Of a DNA stretch of 64,000 nt, positions 47,701-58,244 are shown in pieces; the stretch's first letter is position 1, and each line of letters opens with the position of its first letter. The stretch is from assembly GCA_019448385.1 (NCBI GenBank), contig JAGTXO010000080.1, positions 1 to 64,000 of the forward strand, written 5' to 3'. The position numbers and the translations under genes are program-made. The notes under the pieces were generated by a model. That model was given only the letters and a program-made list of their open reading frames with translations. It ran no database searches and was not told the DNA's origin. The stretch comes from Diacronema lutheri. Its lineage: Eukaryota > Haptophyta > Pavlovophyceae > Pavlovales > Pavlovaceae.

Positions 47701-49852
47701 CCTTCGACTGTCGCTGCTGCGAGTGCAGCTGCGGCCGCTGCGGCCGCTGCCGCTGCTGCGGCGGCTGCTTCGCGGCCGATGCGTGGCGCGCGTCGACGAG
47801 CGGCGTGTGCGCCGCCGCATCGTCGCTCCTGCGCGCTCGGCGCTCGCCAGGCGGCTGCGGCGCTCCGTGGATCATGCGCAGCTCGTCGCGCGCCTTGGCC
47901 GCAGCCTCCTCCAGCACGGCGGTCGTCTCGCTCGCGCCTCGGACGGCGAAAGCGGCGCACGTTGCGCTCGTGCGCAGACCGCGCTCGGCGCAGCCTCTCG
48001 CGCCCCGCCCGTCTGTGCGGCCGTCTTTCGCGCCGTCGCTGTCGTCGCCGAGCGCGCGCGCAGCGTGCGAGCGCCGCGCCGCGCTCTGCAGTCGCTCGGC
48101 AAACTCGATGGCGCGCGCCATTGCGCGCGCGTGCCGCGCCTGCTGCGCATACTCGCCCGCGCGCGTCACGGCGAACGCTGTGACGCGCGCGCGCACGCGC
48201 GGGAAGGCGCGCATGAGGAGAAGAAAGTCGGTCAAGCTCAGCTCAAAGATCTCGGCAGAGGTGACAGCGACATGGGCGATGGGCTCGCGCGCTGCGCGCT
48301 CGAGCGTCTGTCGCGCCGTCGCTCCGGGCTGCTTTGGCGCGCCGGCGGGCGGCGCATCCATGTAGAGCGCGGCGAGCGCAACGACGATGCCAAAGTGGTC
48401 GCCGACGCTCATATCGCGAAGCACGACGCCGCGCACGCGGACCTGCACCCTGCCGCGGTGGACGAAGAAGACGCCGCGCGGCATGGAGTTTGCATGCATC
48501 CGCTCGTCGACTGCCTCCGCCGGCATGTAGAGGCCGAGCGTGAGGCGCGACGCGAGGGTGCGGTCAAAGCCCTCGTCCGCGTTCGCGAGCCACGGCACCG
48601 GCCGCAGCGTGCTCGACGAGAGCGCGAGGAGGACGTCGATGCGCAGGCCCTCGGGCAAGCAGTGGAGCGCCTCGATGCCGTTCGCCGCGCCGCGTCGGGA
48701 CGACCAGAGGAAGTCAAAGTAGGCGTTGGAGCGCGACTCGAGCGCGCCCGCGTCGCGCTGCGTACGCAACATCCGCTGTGTGCGCACGACGCGCCCACGG
48801 AAGGCGAGCTGCGGGCTCGCGCCCTCGGCGACGAGCGACGCGACAGAGGCAACGACGGTGCCGTACACGAATACGCCGGCGGTCATCGTCGACAACGAGA
48901 AGACGTGCTCGTGCATTCGCTCGGGCACCTCGCCGCTCACGAGGCCGGTCATCATCCCGACGCTCCAGTAGAGGCACATGAAGTAGCGCCGCTCGAGCGG
49001 ATAGCCGTGCATGGCGGCGGGGGCGGCCCACGCCGTCTCGCCAAATCCCGAGAGGAGCGAGACGAGGAACCAACCGCACGCGCCGAGGTGGAAGAGTAGC
49101 AGCGTGAGGAGTCCGAGCCGGACGATCCGGAGAAGGTGGTCGCGCAGGCCGAGGACGGGCGCGGCAATGTCGAGGTTGGCGAGCGCACGCACGCGGAGGA
49201 GACGCGGAACGCGCGAGAGCGGCGAGGTGGGCGGGGGTAGCAACGACGAGCCAAGCCGCGCCGCGAGCCACAGCAGCCCATCGAGCGGCAGCGCCGACGT
49301 GACGTCGAGCACGAACCACGAGCGCAGGTAACGTGCGCCGACGGCGCGCGGGTCGCTCACCTTGTTGCCGAGCACGCGCGCGCTCGTGCGGAAGTGGAGC
49401 GCAATGTCGAGCCAGAGGAGCGCGTCGAGCAGGTGCTCGACGTTGCCGAGCGTGCCGGCGGTACCCAAATCGAATCCGACGCGCATCGGCACGAGCACCC
49501 AGTGCGCCAGCTGGACAACGCCCTGCGCAAAGGCCCACGCGCGCATTGCGCGCGTGTCGGGGTCGAGCATGAAGCGGGGCTGAGCGCCGGCACCGGCGCC
49601 GTGGCCCTTCATCAGGCCTTGCATCTTGCTCGCGAGCATGGCGCGTTCGTTGTCCAGCCCGCCGTCGCTTGCCGTCGACACACCACGCCGGAAGAGCAGA
49701 TCGCCGACGACGCTCGACTTTGTGCTCGCGCGGCGGATCCACGGCGGCGCCCAACCGCTGATAGAGCCGCGCACGCCGCCGGCCTTGGTAGAAAAGCGCC
49801 GGCCTGCGCTCGCCACCGACGTTCGGCCCCCGCTGATCTCGACGCCTGCCAT
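44735..49852 (-). CDS. Two-repeat cyclic-nucleotide-gated-type cation channel
   Basis: Exons 49852-45833, 45713-45517 and 45382-44735. One chain carries two complete channel units. Unit 1 (about residues 95-600): S1-S6 with S4 SRVPRLLRVRALANL, pore CLYWSVGMMTGLVSGEVPE (about 297) and a CNBD (GVFFVHRGRVQVRVRGVVLR). A 350-residue Ala/Gln/Arg linker follows. Unit 2 (from about 950): S4 CALRLLRLPVLLRVPQL, pore CLFWGLAGISGLGVRDEPST (about 1180) and CNBD (GTIGSEMYFVLSGQVEVVIH). Neither pore has the potassium GYG filter. Exon 1 ends with a GC donor. Exon 2 is 197 nt where 195 or 198 would keep phase, and the phosphate-binding cassette of the second CNBD is missing between VKTL and GNGKRAAS, so the frame breaks there. 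The last exon gives a helical tail, QGVIAERDNEQRELFVAAAE. Gating ligand unknown. Confidence 0.78.
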
Positions 49853-49987
49853 ACCTTTCGGAACGCGGGGTTGAGGGAGCGACCGGCGGCTGGCAGGGAA
49901 CGGGGGTTAGTTTGTGGTCGCCCTTCGCGTGGGGTGGCAAGGAAAAAAGATGAGTGAAAAATACACTTTTGAGCCACTTCTTGCGGT
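49853..49987. promoter_or_regulatory. Divergent promoter region, AT-richer
   Basis: 135 bp between the channel and zinc-finger ATGs. Contains GGAAAAAAGATGAGTGAAAA and ATACACTTTTGAGCC (49939-49975), low GC for this window and a likely core promoter. Confidence 0.4.
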
Positions 49988-50708
49988 ATGGTTTTAGTCC
50001 TTTTATTAGCAACGGGAATGGGAACATCTGATAGCTGCGAGTCGTTGCGACCGATGGGGGGCCGGTCCGTCATCGAGGGCACGCTGTGCACACCGGCCTT
50101 CACGCGAAACAACGACCTGCGCGGGTACGAGCGATCGGAGCACAACCTGCACGTCTGCCAGCCTCCGGGTTGCGACGAGGCGTACACGCGCTCGGACCGC
50201 CTCTCCAAGCACATGCGCGCCGTGCACGTGGGCGTGCGGCCGCACCAGTGCCCCATTTGCGCGTGCGAGGTCGCCTTCTCGTGCACCGACGACCTGCGCG
50301 CGCACGTGCGCCGCGAACACAGGCTCGAGCGCCTGCCCACGTGCGAGGCACCCAGCTGCGGCCGCACGTCATTTACGGCCGCTCTGCACGCGCTGCACGT
50401 CAAGGTCGCGCACCAGCGCGAGCGGCCGTTTGTATGCCCGCACACAAACGGCGGCCGCGCGTATAACTACGTCGGCCAATTTGTCGTGCACGACCGCCTC
50501 GCGTACCGGCAAGAGGTTTTGTTCAAGAGCGCACACGCCGGTTGCGGCCATCGTTTCGGAGTGCACTGCGCGCTTAGCCTCCACGAGGGGCGCATGCACG
50601 CGCAGTCGGGGACCAACGGCGATGGTGGTGGCGGAGGCGAGGGCGGTGGCGGCTGCGGTGGCGGAGGCGAAGGCGGTGGCGGCTGCGGTGGCGGAGATGA
50701 AAGCGGTT

Positions 50709-50758
<50 letters not shown>

Positions 50759-53516
50759 ACCGGCGGCGGCGGCGGCGGCGGCACCGGCGGCGGCGGCAGC
50801 GGCAGCGGCGGCGGCGGCGGCGGCAGCGGCAGCGGCAGCGGCAGCGGCGGCGGCGGCAGCGGCAGTGGCAGCAGCGGCGACAGCGTCAGTGACAGCGACA
50901 GCGACAGTGACAGCGACAGTGACAGCGATTACTATGAGGCTGCGCCGCACGCCGCGCGCGCACGCGGCAGCAAAAAGGTGCGCTCAGGCGGAGACGGTGG
51001 TTATAGGCGGGGCGGTGCGCGCGGCAGCTTTCCGTGCACAGTGCGCGGCTGCGCGCGCATTTTTCCTTTCAGGCGCAATCTCGGCCGCCACGTCGCCGCT
51101 GTGCACGGCATCGCCCTCGCGGTGCGCGCCGAGCCGCTCCCGGCGGCTTGGCATCCGTGCGGCCCCCCTCCCCAGCTGCCCCCGGTGGCTGAGCATCCGT
51201 GCGTGGTGCCCCCCCAGCTGCCCCCGGTGGCTGAGCATCCGTGCGTGGTGCCCCCCCAGCTGCCCCCGGTGGCTGAGCATCCGTGCGTGGTGCCCCCCCA
51301 GCTGCCCCCGGTGGCTGAGCATCCGTGCGTGGTGCCCCCCCAGCTGCCCCAGGTGGCTGAGCATCCGTGCGTGGTGCCCCCCCAGCTGCCCGCGGCGGCT
51401 GGTCGGCATCCGTGCGCGTTGCGCGGGTGCGGCACCAGCTTGCCATCCGCATCGGGCCGGCGTGACTGCGGCAGCACGGGCTTCGATGGCAAGAAGGAGC
51501 ACAGCAGTATCGAGCTGCACATTGAACCTAAGCTCAACGGCTTCGTTTGCCCATCGGCCACGCTCATTGCGCCGGCCGCGCCAGCCGCGCCAGCCGCGCC
51601 AGCCGCGCCAGCCGCGCCAGCTGCGCCGACCGCACCGTGCGCGCCGCTCGGCTCGGTAGTGCGTCGGCGGGCTGGCGCGCACGGTGCTGTCGCCGACGGT
51701 TGCGCAAACCGCACCGCTGCACCGCTGGATCGGGCGCGCAGTCCGCCCCTGTCGCCCATTACCAACAATGCTCGTCTTACAGCGCCTATGTACGACGGCG
51801 CGAGCACGGCGCGCGAGCTGGACGGCACCGGTGCGGCTGCTGCGGCCGCCAACCATTGGCCGGCGCGCGAGCTGGACGGCACCGGTGCGGCTGCTGCGGC
51901 CGCCAACCATTGGCCGGCGCGCGAGCTGGACGGCACCGGTGCGGCTGCTGCAGCCGCCAACCATTGGCCGGCGCGCGAGCTGGACGGCACCGGTGCGGCT
52001 GCTGCGGCCGCCAACCATTGGCCGGCGCGCGAGCTGGACGGCACCGGTGCGGCTGTTGCGGCCGCCAACCATTGGCCGGCGCGCGAGCTGGACGGCACCG
52101 GTGCGGCTGCTGCGGCCGCCAACCATTGGCCGGCGCGCGAGCTGGACGGCACCGGTGCGGCTGCTGCGGCCGCCAACCATTGGCCGAGCGCGCAACCGGT
52201 GCGGCCAGCGCACTCGGGACTTCCAGCGCACTCGGGACTTCCAGCGCACTCGGGACTTCCCCTTCCTCCAGCGCACTCGGGACTTCCAGCGCACTCGGGA
52301 CTTCCAGCGCACTCGGGACTTCCAGCGCACTCGGGACTTCCAGCGCACTCGGGACTTCCAGCGCATTCGGGACTTCCAGCGCACTCGGGACTTCCAGCGC
52401 ACTCGGGACTTCCACTTCCAGCGCACTCGGGACTTCCAGCGCACTCGGGACTTCCAGCGCATTCGGGACTTCCAGCGCACTCGGGACTTCCAGCGCACTC
52501 GGGACTTCCAGCGCACTCGGGACTTCCATCACACTCGGGACTTATTTCCGAGCGCGCGCCGCACGCCGCCGTGCGCACGGCGCCTAGCCATGTCGCTGGC
52601 AACGGCATTGATAATGGCGCGGACGGCGCGATCGGTGGAGTCGGTGAGGACGTCGAGGTGGACGGCGGCATGGGCCACCTCGGAGCCAAGCTTGGAGGGA
52701 TCATCCCGGGCCTCGACGCCGCCATGCGCGAGCAGCTCGCCGAGTCCTTGGCCCGGCACATCAGCGACAGAGGCGCGGGTACGACGCTCGACGTGTTTCG
52801 GGAGAGGAACATCGACACGGACTGCCTCTCCGTCCTCGACATTCGCGTTCGGGCGGCGTTCGCGTATGTCCGCGCCGATGCCGACACCTCGGCACAGCGC
52901 GCCGCCGGCGCGGGCGACGCGGGCACGCCGGCGCCCAGCCCCGTGCGCGACGGGGACATGCTCGTGGGTGCGCGCGACACCGAGGCGGAGGCTGGCGCGA
53001 TCGACGGGAGCGGCCAGCCCGGCGTCAACGCGCTCGCCGACTGTGAGCACACCGCAGCGCAGAGCGTTGCCCCAGCTCCGGCACGCGACGCGGCGGGCGA
53101 CACACAGCCGAGCAGTGGGCTTGCCGCGCACGCCGGCGCTGCTGAGTTGGGTGCCCCGCACGATGGCTGCGGTGGGTGGTGCGACGAAGGCATCCATGAT
53201 GGAGCGCGTGCCTTCAGGGCGCAGCATGCGCGGGTCTCGTGTGCTGCGCGAGAGACGCGGGCGGACGAGGGCGCGGCCGTGGGCGGTGGCGCCCAGACCG
53301 TGGCTGCGGGCTGCGCACGCTTCGTGACCCAGGCGGCACACGATGGCTGCGCAGGCAATGGCCCGGGCGCGCAGGGCATGGGCGCGGGCGCGGGCGCGTG
53401 TGGCGCCGTCGCGGAACCCGCGCTTGGAGGGGGCCACGATGGCGGATTTGCCGCCAGCCGGTGCGGGGAGAAAGGTGGCGGTGCGCGCGAGGCGCGGCGG
53501 GCGGAGAGGCCTGGAG

Positions 53517-53608
<92 letters not shown>

Positions 53609-55789
53609 GAGAAGGACGAGGCCAGCGAGGAGGAGGACGACGTCCGTGCCGACAACAAAGACCGCCATCACGCGCGCGCGTCAACCACCGGTGCTGCCGA
53701 TGACGAGATCACTCGCGCGAACGCGCAGTGCACGCCGTCGCGTGCGCTACAGTCGGAGCTCACGCCCTCGTTTCCTTCGCCCCCTTCGAGACCGGCTTGC
53801 TCCGATGCGACCTCGGACTATCGGATCGAGCCGGTCTCGAAAGTCGGAGCTCCCTCCGACGCAGCCTCCGCGCCGCGCGCTCGCGACGGCGAGGCGCGCG
53901 ACGGCCAATGGGGCGTTGAGCGCGCATGCCGCGCGCGGCCGGACGGTTCGCACGCGGCAGGCGCCTGCTCGCCGCTCCTGCGCGCAGGCGTGCGCTCGGA
54001 CTGCGCGCTCGTCGCTGCGTGGAGCGGGCGTGCCCTCTCAGCCTCTTGCGGCAGAGCGCCCGATGCGCTCGAGCCGAGCAACCCGCCGCTCGCCGCCAGT
54101 GCCGTCGGCGACGGTGGCACCAACGGCATTTGGGCGGCGCCGGGCGGCGCGGGTACCGGCGGCGGCGCGTCGTCGGCGGCGCCGCGGTGGGCGGGCGGCG
54201 CGGGCGGCGCGGACGGCGCGGCTGGGGCTTGGGCGACGGCTGGGGCGATGTCGTTTCGATCGGTGGCAGCCCCGTCAGAATTTCGCGCGAATCCGCCGCA
54301 GCCGCAGCAGCCGGCAGCGCAGCGGTCACAGCCGTGCGTTCGGCACGCCCCGCCGCCATTTGCGCACGGCTGCGCGGGCGCCGCGTGGAACGGTGCGGCA
54401 CACGTGCCCGCGCCCGGCGCGCTGGCCAACGGCGCGGCGTTTGCGACGCTCGGCGCCGCCAGTGCGTCGCGTGCCCGTGCGCCGGGCGGGCCTGCGGGTT
54501 CGGCGGGCGGCGTGCGGGCTAGCGGAAACGGCGGCTTTGCGTACTGGTCGCAGGGCGCGGATGGCACATTCAGCTGCTGCTGCGCGCCCGCGTACGACGC
54601 ACGTGCTAGCGGCCATTGTGCACAGCCGTCGCCGCATGCGTACGCGCCTCCGCCTGCTGCCAGCATGGCTGCGCCTCCGCCGTCCTGGCCGCAGCCGCAG
54701 CTGCAGCCGCAGCCGCAGCCGCAGCCGCAGCCGCAGCCGCAGCCGCAGCCGCAGCCGCAGCCGCAGCCGCAGCCGCAGCACTGCTATTGGGCTAGCTGCG
54801 TGCCTGCACAGGCGGCGCAGCCACACTGGCAGCAGGTGTGCTACGCCGCGCAAACGCAGCCGTGGGCTGCATATGCACGCGACAATGCCACGTATCCGCA
54901 GCATGCCGCCTCGCCCAGCCGAGGGGCGCCATCGTGCCAGCAGCTGCAGCCCCCATCGCGACCCTCCCGATCGCAACCGCGCCGCTCTCCAGCACCGCCG
55001 TGCAATTTTCGAACTCGCGCGTTCGACGCGCAGCCGCAGCTATGGCAACAGCCAGAGTCGGGGCAATGGCCGGCGCGCCGGCCGTGCGCACTGCAGTCGG
55101 CGTGCGTGCACGTGCCGCTGCCGCCGCCATGCTCACAGCCCCAATCGCTGCCGCCGCCGCAGCAGCAGCTGCCGCAGTCGCAGCCGCAGTCGCAGTCGCA
55201 GCCGCAGTCGCAGTCGCGCTGCCCGCTGCCCGTTCCCATCGACGCATGCCCGATGCGCACAGCTGAGCGCGAGACAAGCAAGGGCATGCACATCCCGCCA
55301 TCCACGGCCGACGCCCCCGTGCCACGCGACAACCAGCTCACAGCGAGCGAGCGGATCTTCGCCGCATCTGAGGCGCTCGCCAACGCCATGGCGAGCAGCG
55401 ACGAGGTGCGGCGCGGCGCTCGAGCGGACGGCGCCGGCGCGCTCGTCGCGTCGCCCACGGACGTGGAGCGGCTCTTGCAGTTACGCAGCGCATGCGAGGG
55501 CGCGTGGGAGGCGGCGTGGCTCCCGGCGTCCGCGAGGCTCGCTCGCGCCGACGCGCTCAAGCGCGAGACGCGGGCCGTTCGCGCGACGCACGCGGAGAAC
55601 GACGTGCCCGTGCACGTGCCGCACGCCGGCAGGCCCGAGAGCTGCCGAACGGGCAGCGACGCGCCGTGTTTTCATTCGCTCCTCTCGTGCGTCGCGTGGT
55701 TCGCCGACGGTGCGGCGGTCGACGGCGCGGCGGATAGCGTGGGGGGCGATGGGCGCGACCACGACTGCGACGGCGACCGCGAGGCCTGA
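49988..55789 (+). CDS. C2H2 zinc-finger protein with many tandem repeats
   Basis: Single exon, 1,933 residues; a second ATG at 50018 is also possible. TFIIIA-like fingers at the N-terminus: CQPPGCDEAYTRSDRLSKHM, CPICACEVAFSCTDDLRAHV, and less perfect ones to residue about 205; another at about 345, CTVRGCARIFPFRRNLGRHV. Then long low-complexity regions: Gly run, Ser-Asp run, CVVPPQLPPVAEHP x5-6, ARELDGTGAAAAAANHWP x7, PAHSGL x18, a poly-Asp of about 30, Pro-Gln repeats. Two ordered islands remain: LGGIIPGLDAAMREQLAESL (about 900) and a C-terminal helix ERIFAASEALANAMASSDEV. Probably a nuclear DNA- or RNA-binding regulator with repeat-driven condensate-type tails (inference). All repeats keep frame. 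Confidence 0.75.
50620..50930 (+). repeat. GGC/AGC trinucleotide and GACAGT repeats (Gly, Ser-Asp runs)
   Basis: Imperfect GGC arrays code about 70 Gly with Ser and Thr; the 3' part (50877-50928) is GACAGCGACAGT coding SDSD. Confidence 0.9.
51167..51400 (+). repeat. 42-bp coding tandem repeat
   Basis: Five to six copies coding CVVPPQLPPVAEHP. Confidence 0.9.
51810..52190 (+). repeat. 54-bp coding tandem repeat, seven copies
   Basis: Codes ARELDGTGAAAAAANHWP, nearly identical copies with two single-base variants. Confidence 0.93.
52207..52545 (+). repeat. 18-bp coding tandem repeat, 18 copies
   Basis: CCAGCGCACTCGGGACTT units coding PAHSGL, in groups of 3, 8 and 7 split by short LP spacers; three copies have GCATTC. 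Confidence 0.93.
53517..53606 (+). repeat. GAC trinucleotide run (poly-Asp)
   Basis: About 30 GAC codons, then GAGGAGAAGGACGAGG acidic sequence. Confidence 0.95.
54695..54780 (+). repeat. CAGCCG hexanucleotide run (Pro-Gln)
   Basis: About 13 CAGCCG units; a second, CAGTCG-rich array is at 55155-55218. Confidence 0.93.
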
Positions 55790-55844
55790 ATGGGGAAACA
55801 ATTCGTACAATTCCCGCAAGGGCCCCGCAATGGGAAAGGAATAA

Positions 55845-58244
55845 CTAGAGGCGGATGCGTTGCGTGTCGCGTGCGCGCGCCGCGCGCGGGCGCTCGTTCA
55901 ACTCGTCCTCGGCGTGCCTGCCAAAGGTACCTTGCCGCGTGATCGACTGCTGGTCGGCGAGCTTGGCGTTGATCGTGCGCACCCATGTCGCCGCCGCCTC
56001 AGGCAGCTCGGTGCGGAAGACAAGGACCTCGCCGAGCCCGTGCGCGCACAGCACGCTGAAAGTTCGCGCAACCTCCTCCAGCCTTCCCGAAGACGCGAGC
56101 CTTTGCAACCGCGACGCCCTGGTCGGCTCGTCGCGCGCGCCGGCGCGCGCTCGCGCCGCGCTCGCGCCGCGCTGTGCGCCCGGCTTCGACACCTCGCCCA
56201 GAACTGCCACCTGCAACTGGTCCAGCGCAAGGGCGCGCACAACGGCTTCGGCGCCCGGTTTGTCGTTCTCGGCTTTCGCCATCGCCGTGACGACGAGGCC
56301 TTGTCCGGAGGAGATGACGAGCTTGACCTTAAGGGCTTTGTCGGGGAGGAGGCCACGCAGGCGGGGGAGCACCAGCTTGCACTGCAGCGAGCGCAGCCTG
56401 GGAGTGGCGGGTGGGAAAGAGGAAGGGGGAAGGGGGGGGGGGGGGGGGAAAGGAGCAGGGTTTGGACGAAAGCATGCGCGCGGCCCGCCGGTACGCCGCG
56501 TCCGTCGCCACACCCGATTGTGCCTCCGGTCGCGTTCCCGCCCACCCCCGGCCCCTCCAAGTGCCAGCGCTCACCAGTCCGCGTCGCCCCTGACGCTTTC
56601 AGCCGTCACCCGGTCGCCGAAGAGCTTGAGTGTCTTGGGCACGCCAGGCACGCCGCTCCGGCCGCTCACGCTGATGCCCGCAGCGGCCCGCTTGGCCCGC
56701 GCGAGGGTGCGTTGCTGGTCAAGTTTCAGCATGGCGTCGTGCAGGGCTCCGGTACGCACGCGGTCTCCGGACACCCACCCCGAGATCGAGCCGCAGAGGG
56801 GCTGCGCGCGATGGCGGTCGCCGCACATTGGCCGGGCGGCGGGCAGCCGGCGCGTGTCAGCGCGTGGCGCGCACTGGAACGAACGAGCGCCATGCTGCCG
56901 TTTCGCGCACGGCACGACAGCATGGCGCCTCTGGTCCGACCCCGCCACGCGTGCCACTTCCCACCGCGCGCGCGCGCGCGCGGCGGCGTAGCGGCGCGCG
57001 CCTCGATGTCAATGATGCCGGGAGGCAAGAGCAGCTCGAGCGGCAGGTCGCGGTGCAGCGCGCGCGCGAGGTCCTGCACGAGCTCGCGCATCAAGGCCTC
57101 GACGAGCACAAGCTTTGCGCGCTGTTCGACAGACGCGGCCGAATCGCCGCCGTCCGACCGCCCGTCACCCACCTCGCCCGCGTCCGCGCCCTCGCCCTCG
57201 CCCCCGCCCTCGCCGGCACGGCTGCCGCCGCGGTCGGCGGGCGCGTCCTGCACGAAGACGAATGCAAACTCGCCGCCCTGTCGATGGAACGCGCGCGCGC
57301 GCACGCCCGCGGCCGCGAGCAAAGTAGACCTCCCCTCCAGGCCCGCGAGCTGGAGGGCGAAGACGTGCGGCCACTCCCAGCTGCCCACCGACGCGGGCGA
57401 CGGCGCCTCGTCGCTCTGCCGGCGCGTGCGCTCGGGCCGCGCCGCCGCGTCGCTCACGCCGGGCGCGATGCCAGGCTGCACGGCGCGCGCCGCGAGCGCG
57501 AGCTGCGCGTACTCGACGCCGCTCAGCGGCTTGTCGCGCAGGCCGGTGCCTATGACGAGCAGGGCTGCGGTGGGCGGTTACACCAGTGGCGCGCAGGAGG
57601 GCGGGTGGGCGGTCCATGAGGCGAACGGCGTCGCCACCCTTCCGCACGCGCGCGAGCGCCGAGCGCGCGCGCGCCGCACCGGCTTTTTTCCAGGTGCGCT
57701 CGCTGATGGACGAGAGCACGTGCAGGTCGATGAGCGCGATTGCAAGCCTCACGTGCTCCGCCTGGATCGAGAGCTGCTCCAGGTAGAGACCGAACGCGGC
57801 GTCGTTGCACGTGAGCGTGTCCGGGTCGATCCAGACCGCGGCGGACGCGTCGGTGGGCGAGCGGACGGCGAGGGCCCACTCGACGCGGACGTGGTCGAGC
57901 GCCTCCTCGATCGTTTCGAGACGAGGCAGCAGTTTGGCCGGCGTGCCCAGGTTGAGCTCGATCCGCCGCTCGCGCACCGCGTGCCGCCACGCGTCGCCGA
58001 GCCGCTTGAGCTCGAGCATCTGCCGCGCGAGCGTGATGTCGGTTGTGATGAAGGCCTCCGACTTTGCAAGCTGCGTGATCGGCGAGTTATGCAGGTCGTG
58101 TGGGTCCACCGTCGCGTGCTCGCCAAACAGGTCGATGAAGAGCACCTCCATGCGCTGCGTGAGCGCCGTGAAGATGACATCCCACATTTTGGGATGCGCG
58201 CACTTGGACGGGAGAGTTGCGGCGGCGCATGGCGGCAGGTCCAT
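55845..58244 (-). CDS. Unrecognised four-exon protein
   Basis: Exons 58244-about 57638, 57564-57002, 56801-56575 and 56397-55845; about 649 residues. The first ATG (58244) overlaps the divergent kinase ATG; the next in-frame ATG is 58187 (MWDVIFTALTQRMEVLFIDL). I know no family. It is globular and mostly helical: EHATVDPHDLHNSPITQLAK, ARQMLELKRLGDAWRHAVRE, LEQLSIQAEHVRLAIALIDL, then WEWPHVFALQLAGLEGRSTL, VEALMRELVQDLARALHRDL, and a C-terminal domain CKLVLPRLRGLLPDKALKVK and TFSVLCAHGLGEVLVFRTEL ending EAAATWVRTINAKLADQ. An acidic insert (EGGGEGEGADAGEVGDGRSD) sits in exon 2. Intron 2 needs a GC donor (GAG|GC at 57001); the first intron would be only 73 nt and its donor is approximate. No signal peptide. 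Confidence 0.62.
56433..56448 (-). repeat. Sense poly-C tract before acceptor
   Basis: C16 on the sense strand about 35 nt before the acceptor at 56398-56400, inside a pyrimidine-rich stretch. Confidence 0.8.
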
